Source: Lachnospiraceae bacterium | GTDB taxonomy: Bacteria; Bacillota; Clostridia; Lachnospirales; Lachnospiraceae | DNA length: 5,406 bases | Reading direction: 5' to 3' | Assembly: GCA_021199405.1 (NCBI GenBank) | Contig: JAJQID010000241.1 | Coordinates: 1 to 5,406, forward strand | Shown: positions 4,864-5,406 of the stretch, in pieces | How the letters are laid out: each line of letters begins with the position of its first letter | Numbering within the stretch: position 1 is the first letter of the stretch | The notes under the pieces: generated by a model | The model's input: the letters and a program-made list of their open reading frames with translations, nothing else | Told to the model about the DNA's origin: nothing | The model's database searches: none | Made by a program: the position numbers and the translations under genes

Positions 4864-5406
4864 ATGAGCACAAAATTATATGACTTAATGAACTGGGCTG
4901 ACATTGAAGAGATCACCTATTCAGAATCGGAAAACCCGCACAGAATTCTCGGGCGGCACACGATTGACGGTGTGGATCTGATTCAGGCCTATCTGCCAAC
5001 AGCCAGCGGAGCCTGTGTGAAGTTCCCTGGCAGAAAGCCCATTGAGATGGAGCTGGTGGACGAGGAGAGCAGCTGGTTTGCTGCGGAGGTTAAGCCATAC
5101 TATAAGGGAATTTATACTCTGTCCGTTACCTATGGTGAAAATGTAGTGGAGTTCGCTGATCCATATGAGTTTGGCTCCCTGTTGAAGGATGAGGATATTG
5201 ATAAATTTGAAAAGGGTATTCATTATGAGGTTTACAAGGTCCTTGGCGCGCATCCCATGACAGTGAAGGGTGTGCAGGGTACTTTTTTTGCGGTCTGGGC
5301 GCCCAATGCCATCCGCTGCAGTGTTGTGGGAGATTTCAACAGCTGGGATGGAACCCGTCTGCAGATGAAAAAGACCAGAGGTATTTTTGAACTGTTTGTG
5401 CCAAGC
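4864..5406 (+). CDS. glgB: 1,4-alpha-glucan branching enzyme, N-terminal part (partial)
   Basis: The frame is open from ATG 4864 to the right edge and gives 181 residues of a protein expected to exceed 600. GlgB cuts alpha-1,4-glucan chains and re-attaches them by alpha-1,6 links to make branched glycogen in the cytoplasm. Residues ~22-105 look like the first N-terminal module of GlgB: ENPHRILGRH at 23-32 corresponds to the usual DPHxxLGxH signature, and EFADPYEFGSLL follows. From ~121 the second module, CBM48, begins: YEVYKVLGAHP, then GTFFAVWAPNAIRCSVVGDFNSWDG, a highly typical branching-enzyme stretch. The GH13 catalytic barrel and its active-site residues lie outside the window. A good ribosome binding site sets the start. 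The upstream spacer carries a large palindrome that may be in its leader. Confidence 0.93.
   Translation, partial: MSTKLYDLMNWADIEEITYSESENPHRILGRHTIDGVDLIQAYLPTASGACVKFPGRKPIEMELVDEESSWFAAEVKPYYKGIYTLSVTYGENVVEFADPYEFGSLLKDEDIDKFEKGIHYEVYKVLGAHPMTVKGVQGTFFAVWAPNAIRCSVVGDFNSWDGTRLQMKKTRGIFELFVPS

Noticed and set aside
4921..5253. A 110-codon - strand frame inside glgB
   Set aside because: The + strand encodes clear GlgB N-terminal modules here, so the antisense frame is incidental.

Overview
The window looks like chromosomal DNA from a Gram-positive, low-to-mid GC anaerobe of the Clostridia, most likely Lachnospiraceae. This is inferred from the protein styles: a membrane-anchored L,D-transpeptidase of clostridial type, a 361-residue SerC followed directly by a 387-residue SerA with one ACT domain, and a GlgB with a divergent first N-terminal module. 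AGGAGG-type ribosome binding sites and sigma-A-like promoter boxes agree. No tRNA, rRNA, CRISPR array or transposase gene is visible.

Layout. Bases 1-111 are the last 36 codons of a + strand gene that reads as the acetolactate synthase large subunit (IlvB). After 44 bases with no terminator comes an L,D-transpeptidase (156-1577), probably read from the same transcript. A 244-base spacer (1578-1821) holds several small palindromes, a good sigma-A promoter (TTGACT, 17 bases, TAAGAT) and a leader with two small hairpins. It leads into serC (1822-2907) and serA (2909-4072), a tight two-gene operon with one base between stop and start. A strong bidirectional terminator (4130-4175) closes it. It also serves a small convergent - strand gene (4292-4570) for an acidic 92-residue protein I do not recognise. 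Between that gene and glgB (4864 to the right edge, incomplete) lies an AT-rich spacer with repeated TATAGCCA motifs, a probable extended -10 promoter and a large imperfect palindrome of 89 bases (4732-4820).

Biology. SerA and SerC catalyse two consecutive steps of serine synthesis from 3-phosphoglycerate: oxidation to 3-phosphohydroxypyruvate, then transamination to phosphoserine. IlvB acts in branched-chain amino acid synthesis, the L,D-transpeptidase in the cell wall, and GlgB in glycogen branching. Apart from the serCA pair there is no evident shared pathway, and no new multi-gene system is apparent. The least explained elements are the 89-base palindrome ahead of glgB, the operator-like palindromes upstream of serC and the orphan 92-residue gene.
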